A DNA stretch of 64,000 bases from Streptomyces lavendulae subsp. lavendulae (GCF_002803845.1 NZ_CP024985.1:1054001-1118000), one strand, 5' to 3'; positions 51,842-63,246 are shown, counted from the first letter of the stretch. A program made the numbers and translations. The notes: generated by a model from the letters alone, not told the origin.

Positions 51842-53268
51842 TGCTCACTCGGAACGTGTACGGGGATTCCCGCCTTTCCCTCTGGCTGCGCGTGCGCGAG
51901 TTCGCCGTGCCGGCCTCCCTGATCGAAACCGCCACCGCCCGCCGCCGTGCGGGCGACTGGGCGGGCGCCTGCGCCGCCGCGGGCATCGACGTGGACCTGG
52001 ACCTGCGCCGGCTGGCGCGCACCCACGGCCGGGACCTCGCGGCGCGGATCCGTGCGGACCTGCGCCATCTGGCTCCCGACCTGCTGCGCTGGCACCTGCC
52101 GCGGGTCGCTCCCGACGGGCTGCTGCGTCCCGGGCTGACCCTCACGGTGGCCCGGTACGAGGGCGCGGGGTACGACGGTTCGTGCCCGGTGCACCTCGTG
52201 GTGCGGACGCCGCCCGCCTGGGCGGACGGGGGCCAGCGCTTCAGCCTCGCCCTGTACGACCGCTCCCGCCCCGAACCCGGTGAAGCGCGCCATCCCCACC
52301 CGCGTCCCGACCGGCGGTTCCGCCTCGACCTGCACCGCCACCTCTGGGACGCGCGCCGCAGCGACGAGCTGCGGCTCCGGGCCGGGGCGGACGTGCCCGC
52401 GGCCGGTGGCCCCGTGGTGGGTCCCGAGCTGCCCGGGACGGTGGCGGACGGGCACCACTACGCCGTCGACCGGTGGGCGGCCGAGGCCGGGATCCTGCTC
52501 CGGGCCGGGGGCCGCGCCGCCGGAGCCGTCACCGTACGGCTCGGCAGGCGTCGGCACCTGGTGCTCGACCTGGCTCCGGACGGGGACGGCTCCGGGCCGC
52601 CCGCGCTCCGGATCACAGCCGTGTCCGGGGACGCGGCGGCCTCCGTGACCGGGGGCCGCGGTGCGCGCGTCCTGCCCGTCCTGCCGGACGCGGCGACCTG
52701 GGTGCCGCCCGACCTGGAACTGCTGCGCTCCGGACTGATCGGGGCCGGGCGGCTCCACCCGCTGGTCGCCGCCGCCCTGGAGCGCGGGTACCGGCCGGCC
52801 GCCGGACCGGTGCGGGACCCGTCCCCGCCCGGAGGACCCCGGTTCGTCGAGTGCCGGGGCGCCCGGCACCGGATCGGCCCGGTCGGCGGGGTGCTGACCG
52901 CGATGGACCACCACCCGGACGAGATCCGGCGCGAGGAACTGCTGGTGGCGCTGGGCGGGACTCCCCTGCCCTGCCTGCGCGCCATCGACGAGGCGCACCG
53001 CCGTCCCGACTGCCTCACCGGGGTCCGCGAGCGCCTCGACCACGGGGACACCGCCGGTGCGCTGGCCGTCGTGGAGGGGCTGCTCGGTCCCGGCGCGGTG
53101 CTGCGGGGCGGGGCCCTGCGGGACGAGCTCCTGGCGGCGGCGCAGCGGCGCCTCGCGTACGGGCTGTTCCGGGCGGGCCTGGCCGGGCCCGGACCCGGCC
53201 GCCTCGTCGATGGTCCGAGCCGTCCGCGCGGCCACCGCCCGCGCCCCCGGCTCGCGACCGCCCGCTGA
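51841..53268 (+). CDS. Conserved protein of unknown function, first gene of MoxR/VWA set
   Basis: 475 residues from ATG 51841. It has no membrane span, no signal and no known catalytic motif. Parts: an N-terminal helical block WLRVREFAVPASLIETATARRRAGDWAGACAAAGIDVDLDLRRLARTHG, a long beta-like middle (about 130-330) and a helical C-terminus AIDEAHRRPDCLTGVRERLDHGDTAGALAVVEGLLG. The N-terminal block looks conserved in Streptomyces MoxR clusters from memory. It is a candidate substrate, adaptor or effector of the ATPase. The next gene starts 136 bp downstream across a 9-bp repeat array. Confidence 0.65.
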   Translation: MLTRNVYGDSRLSLWLRVREFAVPASLIETATARRRAGDWAGACAAAGIDVDLDLRRLARTHGRDLAARIRADLRHLAPDLLRWHLPRVAPDGLLRPGLTLTVARYEGAGYDGSCPVHLVVRTPPAWADGGQRFSLALYDRSRPEPGEARHPHPRPDRRFRLDLHRHLWDARRSDELRLRAGADVPAAGGPVVGPELPGTVADGHHYAVDRWAAEAGILLRAGGRAAGAVTVRLGRRRHLVLDLAPDGDGSGPPALRITAVSGDAAASVTGGRGARVLPVLPDAATWVPPDLELLRSGLIGAGRLHPLVAAALERGYRPAAGPVRDPSPPGGPRFVECRGARHRIGPVGGVLTAMDHHPDEIRREELLVALGGTPLPCLRAIDEAHRRPDCLTGVRERLDHGDTAGALAVVEGLLGPGAVLRGGALRDELLAAAQRRLAYGLFRAGLAGPGPGRLVDGPSRPRGHRPRPRLATAR

Positions 53269-53298
53269 CCCCTCGGACCGACGTCCGCCTACCTGCCG

Positions 53299-53361
53299 TG
53301 CCCGCCGTGCCCGCCGTGCCCGCCCTGCCCGCCCTGCCCTCCGTGCCCGCCGTGCCCGCGC
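53299..53361. repeat. 9-bp tandem repeat (minisatellite), seven units
   Basis: TGCCCGCCG-type units run at a 9-bp step from 53299 to 53361, with changes to TGCCCGCCC, TGCCCTCCG and TGCCCGCGC. They lie in the 136-bp spacer between the unknown gene and the MoxR gene. The copy number is probably variable and could alter spacing in the polycistronic mRNA. Confidence 0.8.
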
Positions 53362-53404
53362 TCCTCCCTTCCCGCCGCCTTCCGCGAACCCACAGGTGAT
53401 CGAT

Positions 53405-54658
53405 ATGTCTACTCCGTCCCCGTACGCCCCCGCGCAGCCCGGCCCTACGGCCCCGTCCGCCCGGCTCGATGTCGCCGGTGACCTGCTGGCCCTCCTGCGC
53501 GAGACCACCACCGAACCCCGTCCCGACCTCCAGCTGGAGGCGCTCACCCTGGCCGTGGCCGCCGATCTGCCCGTGCTGCTGTGGGGCGAGCCGGGGATCG
53601 GCAAGACCGCCGCCCTGACGCAGCTCGCCACGGCCCTGGACCTGCCGCTGACCACGGTGATCGCCAGCGTTCACGAGCCGTCCGACTTCTCCGGACTGCC
53701 CGTCATCGGCGACGATCCCGCCGTCCAGGGCGTGCCGATGGCTCCCCCGGACTGGGCCGTGCGCCTCGTACGGGCCGGCCGGGGGCTGCTGTTCCTGGAC
53801 GAACTGTCCACCGCGCCGCCGGCCGTGCAGGCCGCCCTGCTGCGCCTGGTGCTGGAGCGCAGGATCGGCGCGCTGCAACTGCCGCCCGGGGTAAGGATCG
53901 TGGCCGCCGCCAACCCGCGGTCCTCGGCGGCCGACGGCTGGGAGCTGAGCCCGCCCCTGGCCAACCGGTTCGTCCACCTCCAGTGGACCCACGACCACGA
54001 GGTCGTCGTACGCGGCCTCGGCGGGACCTGGCCCCGCGCGACCCTGCCGACGCTGGACCCCGGACGGCTGCCGGAGGCCGTGGCCTTCGCCCGCCGCGTG
54101 GTGTGCGGGCTGCTCACGGCCCGGCCCGAACTGGTCCACCGGCTGCCGGGCAGCGAGGCCCGCCGGGGCGGCCCCTGGCCTTCGCCGCGGAGCTGGGACA
54201 TGGCCCTGTGCCTCACCGCCTTCGCGACGGCCGCCGGTTCCTCCCGGGACGTGCTCTCCCTGCTGGTCCGGGGCACCGTGGGGGACGGTCCGGGCCTGGA
54301 ACTGCTGGCCTGGCTGGACCGCATGGACCTCCCGGACCCGGAGACGCTGCTCGCGGACCCGGCCGGTGCCTCGCTGCCGGAACGGGGGGACCTGAGGCAG
54401 ACCGTGCTCGACGCGGTGGTGGCCGCCGTCAGGGCGCGCCCGGAGCGCTCCCGCTGGGACGCGGCGTGGGCGCTGCTGGTCCGGGCCCTGGAGACGGGGG
54501 CCCCGGACCTGGTGGTGGTGCCCGCGACGACCCTCGCCTCGCTGCGCCGGGAGGACTGGGACGTGCCACCGGCGATCGAGCGGCTCGCCGGGGTGGTGGC
54601 GCTGTCCCGGCGCGCCGACCGGGCGGCGGCCCGGGTCGCGGACCGGGCCGGCGCGTGA
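53405..54658 (+). CDS. MoxR-family AAA+ ATPase
   Basis: 417 residues from ATG 53405. Walker A GEPGIGKT (61-68), Walker B LLFLDE (128-133), sensor 1 region IVAAANPRSSAADGWELSPPLANRFVHLQW (arginine finger in the last part), and DFSGLPVIGDDP as the pre-Walker B insert. The helical lid follows. MoxR ATPases remodel or activate partner proteins with the help of VWA-domain proteins. Its stop overlaps the VWA gene start by GTGA, which fits a stoichiometric partnership. Confidence 0.92.
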   Translation: MSTPSPYAPAQPGPTAPSARLDVAGDLLALLRETTTEPRPDLQLEALTLAVAADLPVLLWGEPGIGKTAALTQLATALDLPLTTVIASVHEPSDFSGLPVIGDDPAVQGVPMAPPDWAVRLVRAGRGLLFLDELSTAPPAVQAALLRLVLERRIGALQLPPGVRIVAAANPRSSAADGWELSPPLANRFVHLQWTHDHEVVVRGLGGTWPRATLPTLDPGRLPEAVAFARRVVCGLLTARPELVHRLPGSEARRGGPWPSPRSWDMALCLTAFATAAGSSRDVLSLLVRGTVGDGPGLELLAWLDRMDLPDPETLLADPAGASLPERGDLRQTVLDAVVAAVRARPERSRWDAAWALLVRALETGAPDLVVVPATTLASLRREDWDVPPAIERLAGVVALSRRADRAAARVADRAGA

Positions 54659-55887
54659 CCGGGGCCCGCACCGTGACGCCGACCCTCGAAAAGCTGTTCG
54701 CGGCCCGGCTGTGCGCCGTGCGGGCTCGGCCGTACCTGGCGACGGCGTTGTTCGCCCTGCACGTCGTGGAGTCGCCGCGGGTGCCGACGATGGCCGTGGA
54801 CCGGCACTGGCGGTGCTACGCCTCGCCCGGGTTCGTGGAGCGCACCCCGGTGGAGGAGCTCGCCGCCGTATGGGTCCACGAGGTGTCGCACCTGCTGCGC
54901 GACCACCACGGGCGCTGTGACCGGCTGGCGCGGGAAGGCGGGCAGGCCGGGCCCGCTGAGCGGCTGCGGATGAACATCGCCGCGGACTGCGAGATCAACG
55001 ACGACGCCTTCGGCGACGGGCTGGTGACACCCGAAGGGGCGGTCACACCGGAGACCCTGGGGCTGTCCCCCGGGGAGCTGATGGAGGACTACCTGCGCCG
55101 GTTCAGCCTCGGGGCGGGCACCCTGCACCTGACCTGGCTGGACTGCGGGAGCGGGGCCGACGGACTGGACCGCGAGTGGGACCTGGGCCCGGACGGCGCC
55201 CACGGGCTCAGCGAGCAGGAGAAGGACGCGGTCCGCTTCCGGGTGGCCCAGGGCATCACCGGCCGCCCGGGCAGGGCCTCGCGGGCGTGGCGGCGGTGGG
55301 CGGACGAGGCGTTCCACCCGGCGCAGCCGTGGCGGGAGCTGCTGGGGGCGGCGCTGCGCTCGGCCGTCGCCGGATCCGGCGCGGGCGAGGACTACACGTA
55401 CGGGCGTCCCTCGCGGCGCTCGGCCGGGGTGCCGGGCGCCGTCCTGCCCAGCCTGCGGCGCAGACCGCCCCGGGTCAGCGTGATCATCGACACCTCCGCT
55501 TCGGTGAGCGACGCCGAACTGGGCAGCGCGCTCCTCGAAGTCACCGCGATCTCCCGTGCCGTGGGCGGCCGCCGCGATCTCGTCACCGTGCTGGCGTGCG
55601 ACGCGGCGGCCCGGGTGGCGGAACCGCTGTCGCGTGCCGAGGGGTTCGCGCTGGTGGGCGGTGGGGGCACCGATCTGCGCGCGGGTTTCGCCCGCGCGCT
55701 GCGCACGAGCCCCCGGCCGGACGTGATCGTGGTGCTGACCGACGGGCAGACCCCCTGGCCGGCGGACCCTCCCGGGTGCCGGACGGTGGTCGGCCTCTTC
55801 CCCCGGGAGAGTGCGTGGCGGGAGGACGACCCCGACTGGGTTCCGGACGCGCCGCCCGCCTGGGCCCGGGTGGTGGAGATCGGGTAG
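54655..55887 (+). CDS. DUF2201-type metallopeptidase-VWA protein
   Basis: 410 residues from GTG 54655. The N-terminal zinc-peptidase-like domain (about 10-200) has AVWVHEVSHLLRDHHGRCD (H75-E76-x2-H79) and AADCEIND as a possible third ligand. The C-terminal VWA domain (about 270-410) has MIDAS VSVIIDTSASVSD, GGGGTDLRAGF and VIVVLTDGQTPWP. In related systems the VWA part docks on the MoxR ATPase. The intact HExxH suggests real proteolysis is possible. It ends the operon and converges on the Fur gene. Confidence 0.88.
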   Translation: MTGARTVTPTLEKLFAARLCAVRARPYLATALFALHVVESPRVPTMAVDRHWRCYASPGFVERTPVEELAAVWVHEVSHLLRDHHGRCDRLAREGGQAGPAERLRMNIAADCEINDDAFGDGLVTPEGAVTPETLGLSPGELMEDYLRRFSLGAGTLHLTWLDCGSGADGLDREWDLGPDGAHGLSEQEKDAVRFRVAQGITGRPGRASRAWRRWADEAFHPAQPWRELLGAALRSAVAGSGAGEDYTYGRPSRRSAGVPGAVLPSLRRRPPRVSVIIDTSASVSDAELGSALLEVTAISRAVGGRRDLVTVLACDAAARVAEPLSRAEGFALVGGGGTDLRAGFARALRTSPRPDVIVVLTDGQTPWPADPPGCRTVVGLFPRESAWREDDPDWVPDAPPAWARVVEIG

Positions 55888-55929
55888 ACGGCCTCGCCCT
55901 CCGGCCCGCACGGGGGGGGCGGGTGGGGG

Positions 55930-56346
55930 TCAGCCGCGGGCGCAGGCGGGGCACAGGCCCCGGTAGGTGACCTGGACCCCGGAGACGGTGAAGCCGAACC
56001 GTTCGCCGGCCGGCAGCTGCTCCAGCGGGTCGCCGGTGGGGTGGACGTCGCGGATGAGGCCGCAGCCGGAGCAGACGAGGTGCTCGTGCTGCCGGTGCGC
56101 GTTGGGGTCGTAGCGCTTGGCCCGGCCGTCGGTGGAGACCTCGACGACCTCCCCGAGGGAGACCAGCTCGCCCAGGGCGTTGTAGACGGTCGCCCGGGAG
56201 ATCTCGGGCAGTCGCTCCACCGCGCGGGCGTGCACCTCGTCGGCCGTGAGGTGCACGTGGTCGCCGTCGAGGACCTCCGCGACGACCCGCCGCTGGGACG
56301 TCAGGCGCCAGCCGCGCTCTCTCAGGCGTTCCAGCAGGTCACTCAT
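55930..56346 (-). CDS. Fur-family (CatR/FurA/PerR-like) peroxide regulator
   Basis: 138 residues. DNA-binding half: LLERLRERGWRLTSQRRVVAEVLDGDHVHLTADEVHARAVERLPEISRATVYNALGEL. Metal part: HRQHEHLVCSGCGLIRDV and CPAC at the C-terminus, giving two CxxC zinc pairs. It looks like the CatR/PerR group that represses catalase genes and is inactivated by peroxide. It is divergent from katG. The name is left open because S. coelicolor CatR and FurA are both plausible relatives. Confidence 0.9.
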   Translation of the reverse strand: MSDLLERLRERGWRLTSQRRVVAEVLDGDHVHLTADEVHARAVERLPEISRATVYNALGELVSLGEVVEVSTDGRAKRYDPNAHRQHEHLVCSGCGLIRDVHPTGDPLEQLPAGERFGFTVSGVQVTYRGLCPACARG

Positions 56347-58957
<2,611 letters not shown>

Positions 58958-58963
58958 GTACGA

Positions 58964-58998
58964 CGTCCGGGCCGGCCCCGCGCGGGCCGGCCCGGACG
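58964..58998. terminator. Strong hairpin terminator after katG
   Basis: Arms 58964-58978 and 58984-58998 are perfectly complementary over 15 bp, loop CGCGC. The left arm begins CGTCCGGGCC. It serves katG and the convergent DM13 gene. Confidence 0.8.
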
Positions 58999-59013
58999 CC
59001 CCGCCGCCGTGGG

Positions 59014-59547
59014 TCACACGGCGGTGAGGGGGGCCGCGCCGAAGGAGACGTCGAAGCGATCACACCAGATGGTGATGCTGGTGTACTCGGCGGGGTCCAC
59101 GCCGGCGGGGATCGGGTAGTTCTGGTCGCCCTTGTTCCCCTTGAGCCTGCCCAGGCTCAGGTGCTTGCCGTCGTCGAAGACCCGCCAGCCCGCCGTGCCC
59201 TCCTTGACCGGCGCGTCGGTGATCCAGACCCGCAGGTCGGGGCCGCTGCTCGTGTCCAGGCCCTCCAGCCGCAGGGTGTGGCTGCCGTCGGGGAGACGGA
59301 TGATCCTGGCCGTACCCGTGGTGGTGTGCTCGTGGCTGATCAGAGCGCCTTCGGCGACCGTACGCGGCCCGGCGGGAGCGGACCGGGATGAGGCCGGGGC
59401 GGGCCCGGCGACCGGAAGGGCCTCGCGGACGGTGTCGTCCTGCCACAGCTTCCACGGCTGGAACCAGTAGAGACCGATCCCCAGCACCGCCGTCACCGCG
59501 ATCAGTACCGCGCTCACCGCTCCCCGGCGCCGTTTCTTCGTGGCCAC
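59014..59547 (-). CDS. Membrane-anchored DM13-domain protein
   Basis: 177 residues from GTG 59547. One N-terminal membrane helix (about 10-28: AVSAVLIAVTAVLGIGLYWF) is followed by a linker and a DM13 domain (about 75-175): HTTTGTARIIRLPDGSHTLRLEGLDTSSGPDLRVWITDAP, GNKGDQNYPIPAGVDPAEYTSITIWCDRFDVSFG. DM13 domains may carry a redox-active Cys. Here it is in TIWCDRF. Possible role in extracytoplasmic electron transfer or adhesion. It is next to katG but converges on it. Confidence 0.85.
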   Translation of the reverse strand: MATKKRRRGAVSAVLIAVTAVLGIGLYWFQPWKLWQDDTVREALPVAGPAPASSRSAPAGPRTVAEGALISHEHTTTGTARIIRLPDGSHTLRLEGLDTSSGPDLRVWITDAPVKEGTAGWRVFDDGKHLSLGRLKGNKGDQNYPIPAGVDPAEYTSITIWCDRFDVSFGAAPLTAV

Positions 59548-59650
59548 CGCACTCCGCCTTCCCTCGCTCTTGCGTCTCCCGCCATTCAACGGTGCCGGAA
59601 CCCCCGGTGACAGGGCCGGCACCATGACGGAAGTCTTACGGGGACCGGCC

Positions 59651-59710
59651 CCCGCGCCGGGGCCCGCGCCGGGGCCCGCGCCGGGGCCCGCGCCGGGGCC
59701 CGCGCCCGGG
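59651..59710. repeat. 12-bp tandem repeat, five units
   Basis: CCCGCGCCGGGG repeats four times exactly (59651-59698) and a fifth time with change (59699-59710). It lies just after the GGCT-like gene stop. Each unit is nearly self-complementary, so RNA from it would fold strongly. Confidence 0.8.
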
Positions 59711-59715
59711 CGGGC

Positions 59716-60081
59716 TCAGCCCGCGTCGGCTGCCGGTGCGGCGAGGTAGGCCCATGCCTTCGTGCCCGAGCTCAGGACGACCTCGGTCCGGGCGTAGTCG
59801 TCGACCTCGTAGTCGTCCGCCGAGGCGAGCTCCGCGTCGGTGATCGAGAACACGGTGCCGTCGACGGCGTCCGCCGGCGCGTCCGAGGCGATCACGAGGG
59901 GGTGCCGGTCGGAGCCGCTGGCCGCTATGACCTCGGGGTCCGTGATGGTGACGTAGGTGGTCCGGTACCCGGGCAGCGCGTCCGGGCGGCCGTCGAGCGG
60001 CCTTCCGAACCGGGCCAGCTGGACCTCCGGGGACTGGAGGGTCCCGTACGAGAACAGCAGGTGGGTGGTGGGAGCGGTCAT
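59716..60081 (-). CDS. Gamma-glutamylcyclotransferase-like (AIG2/GGCT) protein
   Basis: 121 residues including start, from ATG 60081 (GAGGAGG upstream). The GGCT fold is marked by LLFSYGTLQSPEVQLARFGR (Y-G-S/T-L) and DELASADDYEVDDYARTEV-like end DAELASADDYEVDDYARTEVVL, where a Glu acts as the general base. It may convert gamma-glutamyl amines or peptides to 5-oxoproline, in glutathione-like or mycothiol-related metabolism. The natural substrate is unknown. Confidence 0.85.
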   Translation of the reverse strand: MTAPTTHLLFSYGTLQSPEVQLARFGRPLDGRPDALPGYRTTYVTITDPEVIAASGSDRHPLVIASDAPADAVDGTVFSITDAELASADDYEVDDYARTEVVLSSGTKAWAYLAAPAADAG

Positions 60082-60278
60082 GGGGACAACCTCCTCGAAT
60101 CTGCGCCGACTTGGCCGCCCCAACCTATCGGAGCCGGGCAACCCGCCGATCATGGACCGCCGCGGGCGGCCCGCCGGAATTCACCCGAACGGCCGCGCTC
60201 CGGTGTCCCCCCGCCGGGGCCGGCCGAACGATGGGACTGCCTGCCGGAAGCGGCGTCCCTCGGTTCAAGGAGCATTCC

Positions 60279-60716
60279 GTGTCCCAACAGAGCACCACCC
60301 CCAGGTCTCCCCAGCCCCACAGCGCCAGCGGCGCCTGGGCCGCGGGCGGCACGATGTTCGCCGCCGTCCTCCTCCTCGTGGACGGCGTCCTCGGCGTGAT
60401 CAAGGGCATCTCCGGAATCGCGCAGGACGAGGTCTACACGCGGCTGGGTTCGTACGTGTTCAAGTTCAACGTCCAGGCGTGGGGCTGGATCCACCTGCTG
60501 CTCGGCGTCGTGCTGCTCGTCGTCGGCGTCGGGCTCCTCAAGGGCGCCGGCTGGGCCCGTGTCATGGGTGTGGCGCTGGCCTCCATCAACGTGATCTTCG
60601 ACTTCATGTGGCTGCCCTACACGCCGCTGTGGGCGCTCGTCTCGATCGCGATCTCCCTGTTCGTGATCTGGGCCCTGTGCACGGACAGCAGCCGCACGAG
60701 CACCCGCACCGCCTGA
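60279..60716 (+). CDS. DUF7144-type four-helix membrane protein
   Basis: 145 residues from GTG 60279 (AAGGAG upstream). Four hydrophobic segments: TMFAAVLLLVDGVLGVIKGISGIA, WGWIHLLLGVVLLVVGVGLL, WARVMGVALASINVIFDFMWL and LWALVSIAISLFVIWALC. The family is common and uncharacterised in Actinobacteria, with possible links to envelope stress. A strong terminator follows. Monocistronic. Confidence 0.8.
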   Translation: MSQQSTTPRSPQPHSASGAWAAGGTMFAAVLLLVDGVLGVIKGISGIAQDEVYTRLGSYVFKFNVQAWGWIHLLLGVVLLVVGVGLLKGAGWARVMGVALASINVIFDFMWLPYTPLWALVSIAISLFVIWALCTDSSRTSTRTA

Positions 60717-60738
60717 CCGCTCCTCCCACCGTGCCGCC

Positions 60739-60769
60739 GATACGGGCCCCGCTCAGCGGGGCCCGTATC
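60739..60769 (+). terminator. Strong hairpin terminator
   Basis: Arms 60739-60753 and 60755-60769 are complementary over 15 bp around one central base. The left arm begins GATACGGGCCCC. It lies 22 bp after the DUF7144-type gene. Confidence 0.8.
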
Positions 60770-61030
60770 CGTGTGCGCGCCCGGAACACCGGCCGGAGGT
60801 CCCTGGCCGGCCACGATCGGGTGGATCCTCGGCGGGAGCCCGCGGAGGTCCGGGCGGGTGTGCACGATGTCGTACGGGGTCCGGGGTGGGGAAGGCCCCG
60901 GGGGCGGGGACGGGGAGTTCGTCCCGGGTTCGCCCTTAGGGCGCGTTCCGCACACCGGTTGGCCTTGCGGGCCGGGAAGACCGGTGCTCGAACGTTTCCA
61001 GCAGCGCTCGTACCTCGCAGGGGAGTGTCC
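60770..61030. other. Leader region of the 5'-nucleotidase gene
   Basis: 261 bp after the terminator, before the nucleotidase start. It is GC-rich and I recognise no gene, hairpin or clear promoter. The gene's ribosome site GGGGAG is at its end. Confidence 0.3.
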
Positions 61031-62965
61031 ATGAACGGACTGGGCCGGCGCGTGTTCCTGACCGCGGCGGGGGCCGTCGGCGTGCGTGCCGTCACGGGTA
61101 CCGCCGCCGCTGCCACCCGGGCGGCGCTCGACGCCGTCAGCGGAGCCGGGTACGTGGACGTGCAACTGCTGAACATAACCGACTTACACGGCTACTTGAG
61201 CGCTCCGCCCGCCCGGGACGCCGTGATCACCGGGGCGGGCGGGCAGACGTACACGGTGGGCGGGGTCGCGTACATGGCCACGCATCTGCGGCGGCTGCGG
61301 GAGGGACGCGCCAACTCCTTCTTCTTCGCGCCGGGCGATCTCTTCTCGGGCTGGGAGTTCCCCGCGTTCGCGCTGTCCGACGAGCCGACCATCGAGGCGC
61401 TCAACCTGATGGGGCTGGACTTCGCGACGGCCGGGAACCACGAGTTCGACCGTACCCCCGGGTTCGTCGTCCAGCACATGGAACAGGGCCTCCCGTACGA
61501 GGGCGAGGGGCGCACGAACACGTTCCCGGACTCACTGGGCCGGCGCTTCCACGGCGCCGACTTCCGCTACTACAGCGCCAACGCCGTCGCGGCTCCGGGC
61601 GGGGCGACCGTACTCCCCCCGTACCACGTCGAGTGGGTGAGCGCCCCCGGCGGACGGCAGTTGCCCCTCGGCTTCATCCACCTCACCGCCCTGGGCACGG
61701 AACGGTTCTCCAACTCCTTCCAGCCGGGCCTGACCACGCTCGACGAGCTGTCCGCCGCGAACCGCTGTGCCGCGGAACTCAAGGCCCGCGGGGTCAACGC
61801 GATCGTGCTCAGCATGCACGACGGCGCGGTGGCCGGGTCCGCCTTCGACTCGGGCAGCGACCCGAGCGGGCCGGCGTACGACCTGGCGCTGCGCGTGTCC
61901 GCGGACATCGACGCGATCGTGACGGGGCACTGGCACTGTGCCTTCACGATGATGCTCCCCGATCCCTCCGGACGGCTGAGGCCGTTCGTCGAGGCGGGCT
62001 GCCACGGCCAGATCGTCAACGAGATCACCCTGCGCCTCGACCCCGTGACCGGTGCGGTGGTCCGGGAGCTGACCACGTCGACGAACCACCCCAACACCCG
62101 TGGCGTGGAGCCCGATCCGCAGATGCGGAAGGTGGTCGACTACTGGAAGGGGTACGCCACCCGGTACGCGGGCGCGACGATCGGCCGGCAGCGGGCCTCG
62201 TTCCGCCGCGTCCTGTCACCGGTCGGGGAGAGCACGATGGGCAACCTGGTGGCCGACTGGGCGCTGTGGGCCTCGCGGCAGCCCGCGGACTCCTTCGACA
62301 CCAGCCCGCGTCCCGAAGCGGGCGGAGCGGACCTGGCGTTGATCGCGCTGGCCCCGCGGACCGGCCGGAGCCTGATCAACACGGACCTGCTCCTCGGGTC
62401 CGCCACGGAGGATCCCGTCAGCTTCGAACGGGCCTGGCGGGCCGTCGGGTACGGCAGTCCGCTGGTCACGGCGTCGGTCACCGGACAGCAGCTCCACGAC
62501 ACCCTGGAACAGCAGTGGGCGCCCGACGGGCGGGGCGGGCTGACGTACGCGCCGCTCGCGGTCTCCGCCAACGTGCGGTACTCCTTCGACGCGTCGGGGG
62601 CGGCCGGTGACCGGGTGGCGCCCGCCGACGTGCTCATCGGGGGCTCCGCGCTGCGCCCGGACGGCACGTACCGGGTGGTGACGTCCTCGTACACGCTGAC
62701 CGGGCAGGACGGGTACCCGGCCCTCGGCGGGTTCCGGGATCCGGCCCGGCACCGGCGGGACACCGACAGCTTCGTCGCGTACGTCGCCGCGCTGGGCACG
62801 CTGCGCGCGGTGTCGACCGGCCGGGTGTCGATGAAGGGCGGAGCGCTGTCGGCCGGCCGGCCGGGCCGGCTGGTCCCCCTGGGCGAACCGGTCCCGTCGG
62901 TACCGGCTCCGGTGGCGGCCGCCGAGGCCGCCGCGGGCCGCACCGGGGGCCGTCCGGTGTGCTGA
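61031..62965 (+). CDS. Tat-exported 5'-nucleotidase / metallophosphoesterase (UshA-like)
   Basis: 644 residues from ATG 61031. A signal-like N-terminus MNGLGRRVFLTAAGAVGVRAV carries RRVFL. The metallophosphatase domain has NITDLHGYL (Asp-x-His, about 50-58), GDLF, GNHEFD, VLSMHDGA and GHWHCA. The C-terminal nucleotidase domain (about 360-600) has GNLVADW and the substrate-binding GYPALGGF region. It should release phosphate and nucleosides from extracellular nucleotides. The Leu codon of DLHGY is TTA (61184-61186), so expression depends on bldA. Confidence 0.9.
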   Translation: MNGLGRRVFLTAAGAVGVRAVTGTAAAATRAALDAVSGAGYVDVQLLNITDLHGYLSAPPARDAVITGAGGQTYTVGGVAYMATHLRRLREGRANSFFFAPGDLFSGWEFPAFALSDEPTIEALNLMGLDFATAGNHEFDRTPGFVVQHMEQGLPYEGEGRTNTFPDSLGRRFHGADFRYYSANAVAAPGGATVLPPYHVEWVSAPGGRQLPLGFIHLTALGTERFSNSFQPGLTTLDELSAANRCAAELKARGVNAIVLSMHDGAVAGSAFDSGSDPSGPAYDLALRVSADIDAIVTGHWHCAFTMMLPDPSGRLRPFVEAGCHGQIVNEITLRLDPVTGAVVRELTTSTNHPNTRGVEPDPQMRKVVDYWKGYATRYAGATIGRQRASFRRVLSPVGESTMGNLVADWALWASRQPADSFDTSPRPEAGGADLALIALAPRTGRSLINTDLLLGSATEDPVSFERAWRAVGYGSPLVTASVTGQQLHDTLEQQWAPDGRGGLTYAPLAVSANVRYSFDASGAAGDRVAPADVLIGGSALRPDGTYRVVTSSYTLTGQDGYPALGGFRDPARHRRDTDSFVAYVAALGTLRAVSTGRVSMKGGALSAGRPGRLVPLGEPVPSVPAPVAAAEAAAGRTGGRPVC

Positions 62966-63156
62966 GCACTCCGTAAGGCACGGGTGAGGGGCACGTCATA
63001 TGCCGTTCCGAGGATGAACGGCGTGGAACCCATCGTGTGTCGGACTGACCCTGGAGGACGCCAGGACGCTCCCGTCGGCGGTGCGCCGTCGGCCCCCGCC
63101 TCCGTACCGCCTCCGGTGGTTCGGACCGTACCGCACCGCAGGCTTTTCCCGATTCG

Positions 63157-63186
63157 TTGACCCGTTCGACGGCCGCTGGCTAGGTT
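63157..63186 (+). promoter_or_regulatory. SARP gene promoter
   Basis: TTGACC (63157-63162), an 18-bp spacer and TAGGTT (63181-63186). Transcription should begin near G63193, which is the first base of an in-frame GTG, so a leaderless start is possible. Confidence 0.6.
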
Positions 63187-63246
63187 GGAATTGTGCCCGG
63201 ACGGCAGGAATGGGCGATTCGGCTCGCCGAAGAGATCGGAGCAGCG

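Noticed and set aside
53299..53361. Repeat array considered as a CRISPR or coding collagen-like repeat
   Set aside because: Unit of 9 bp without spacers, and not in frame with either flanking gene.
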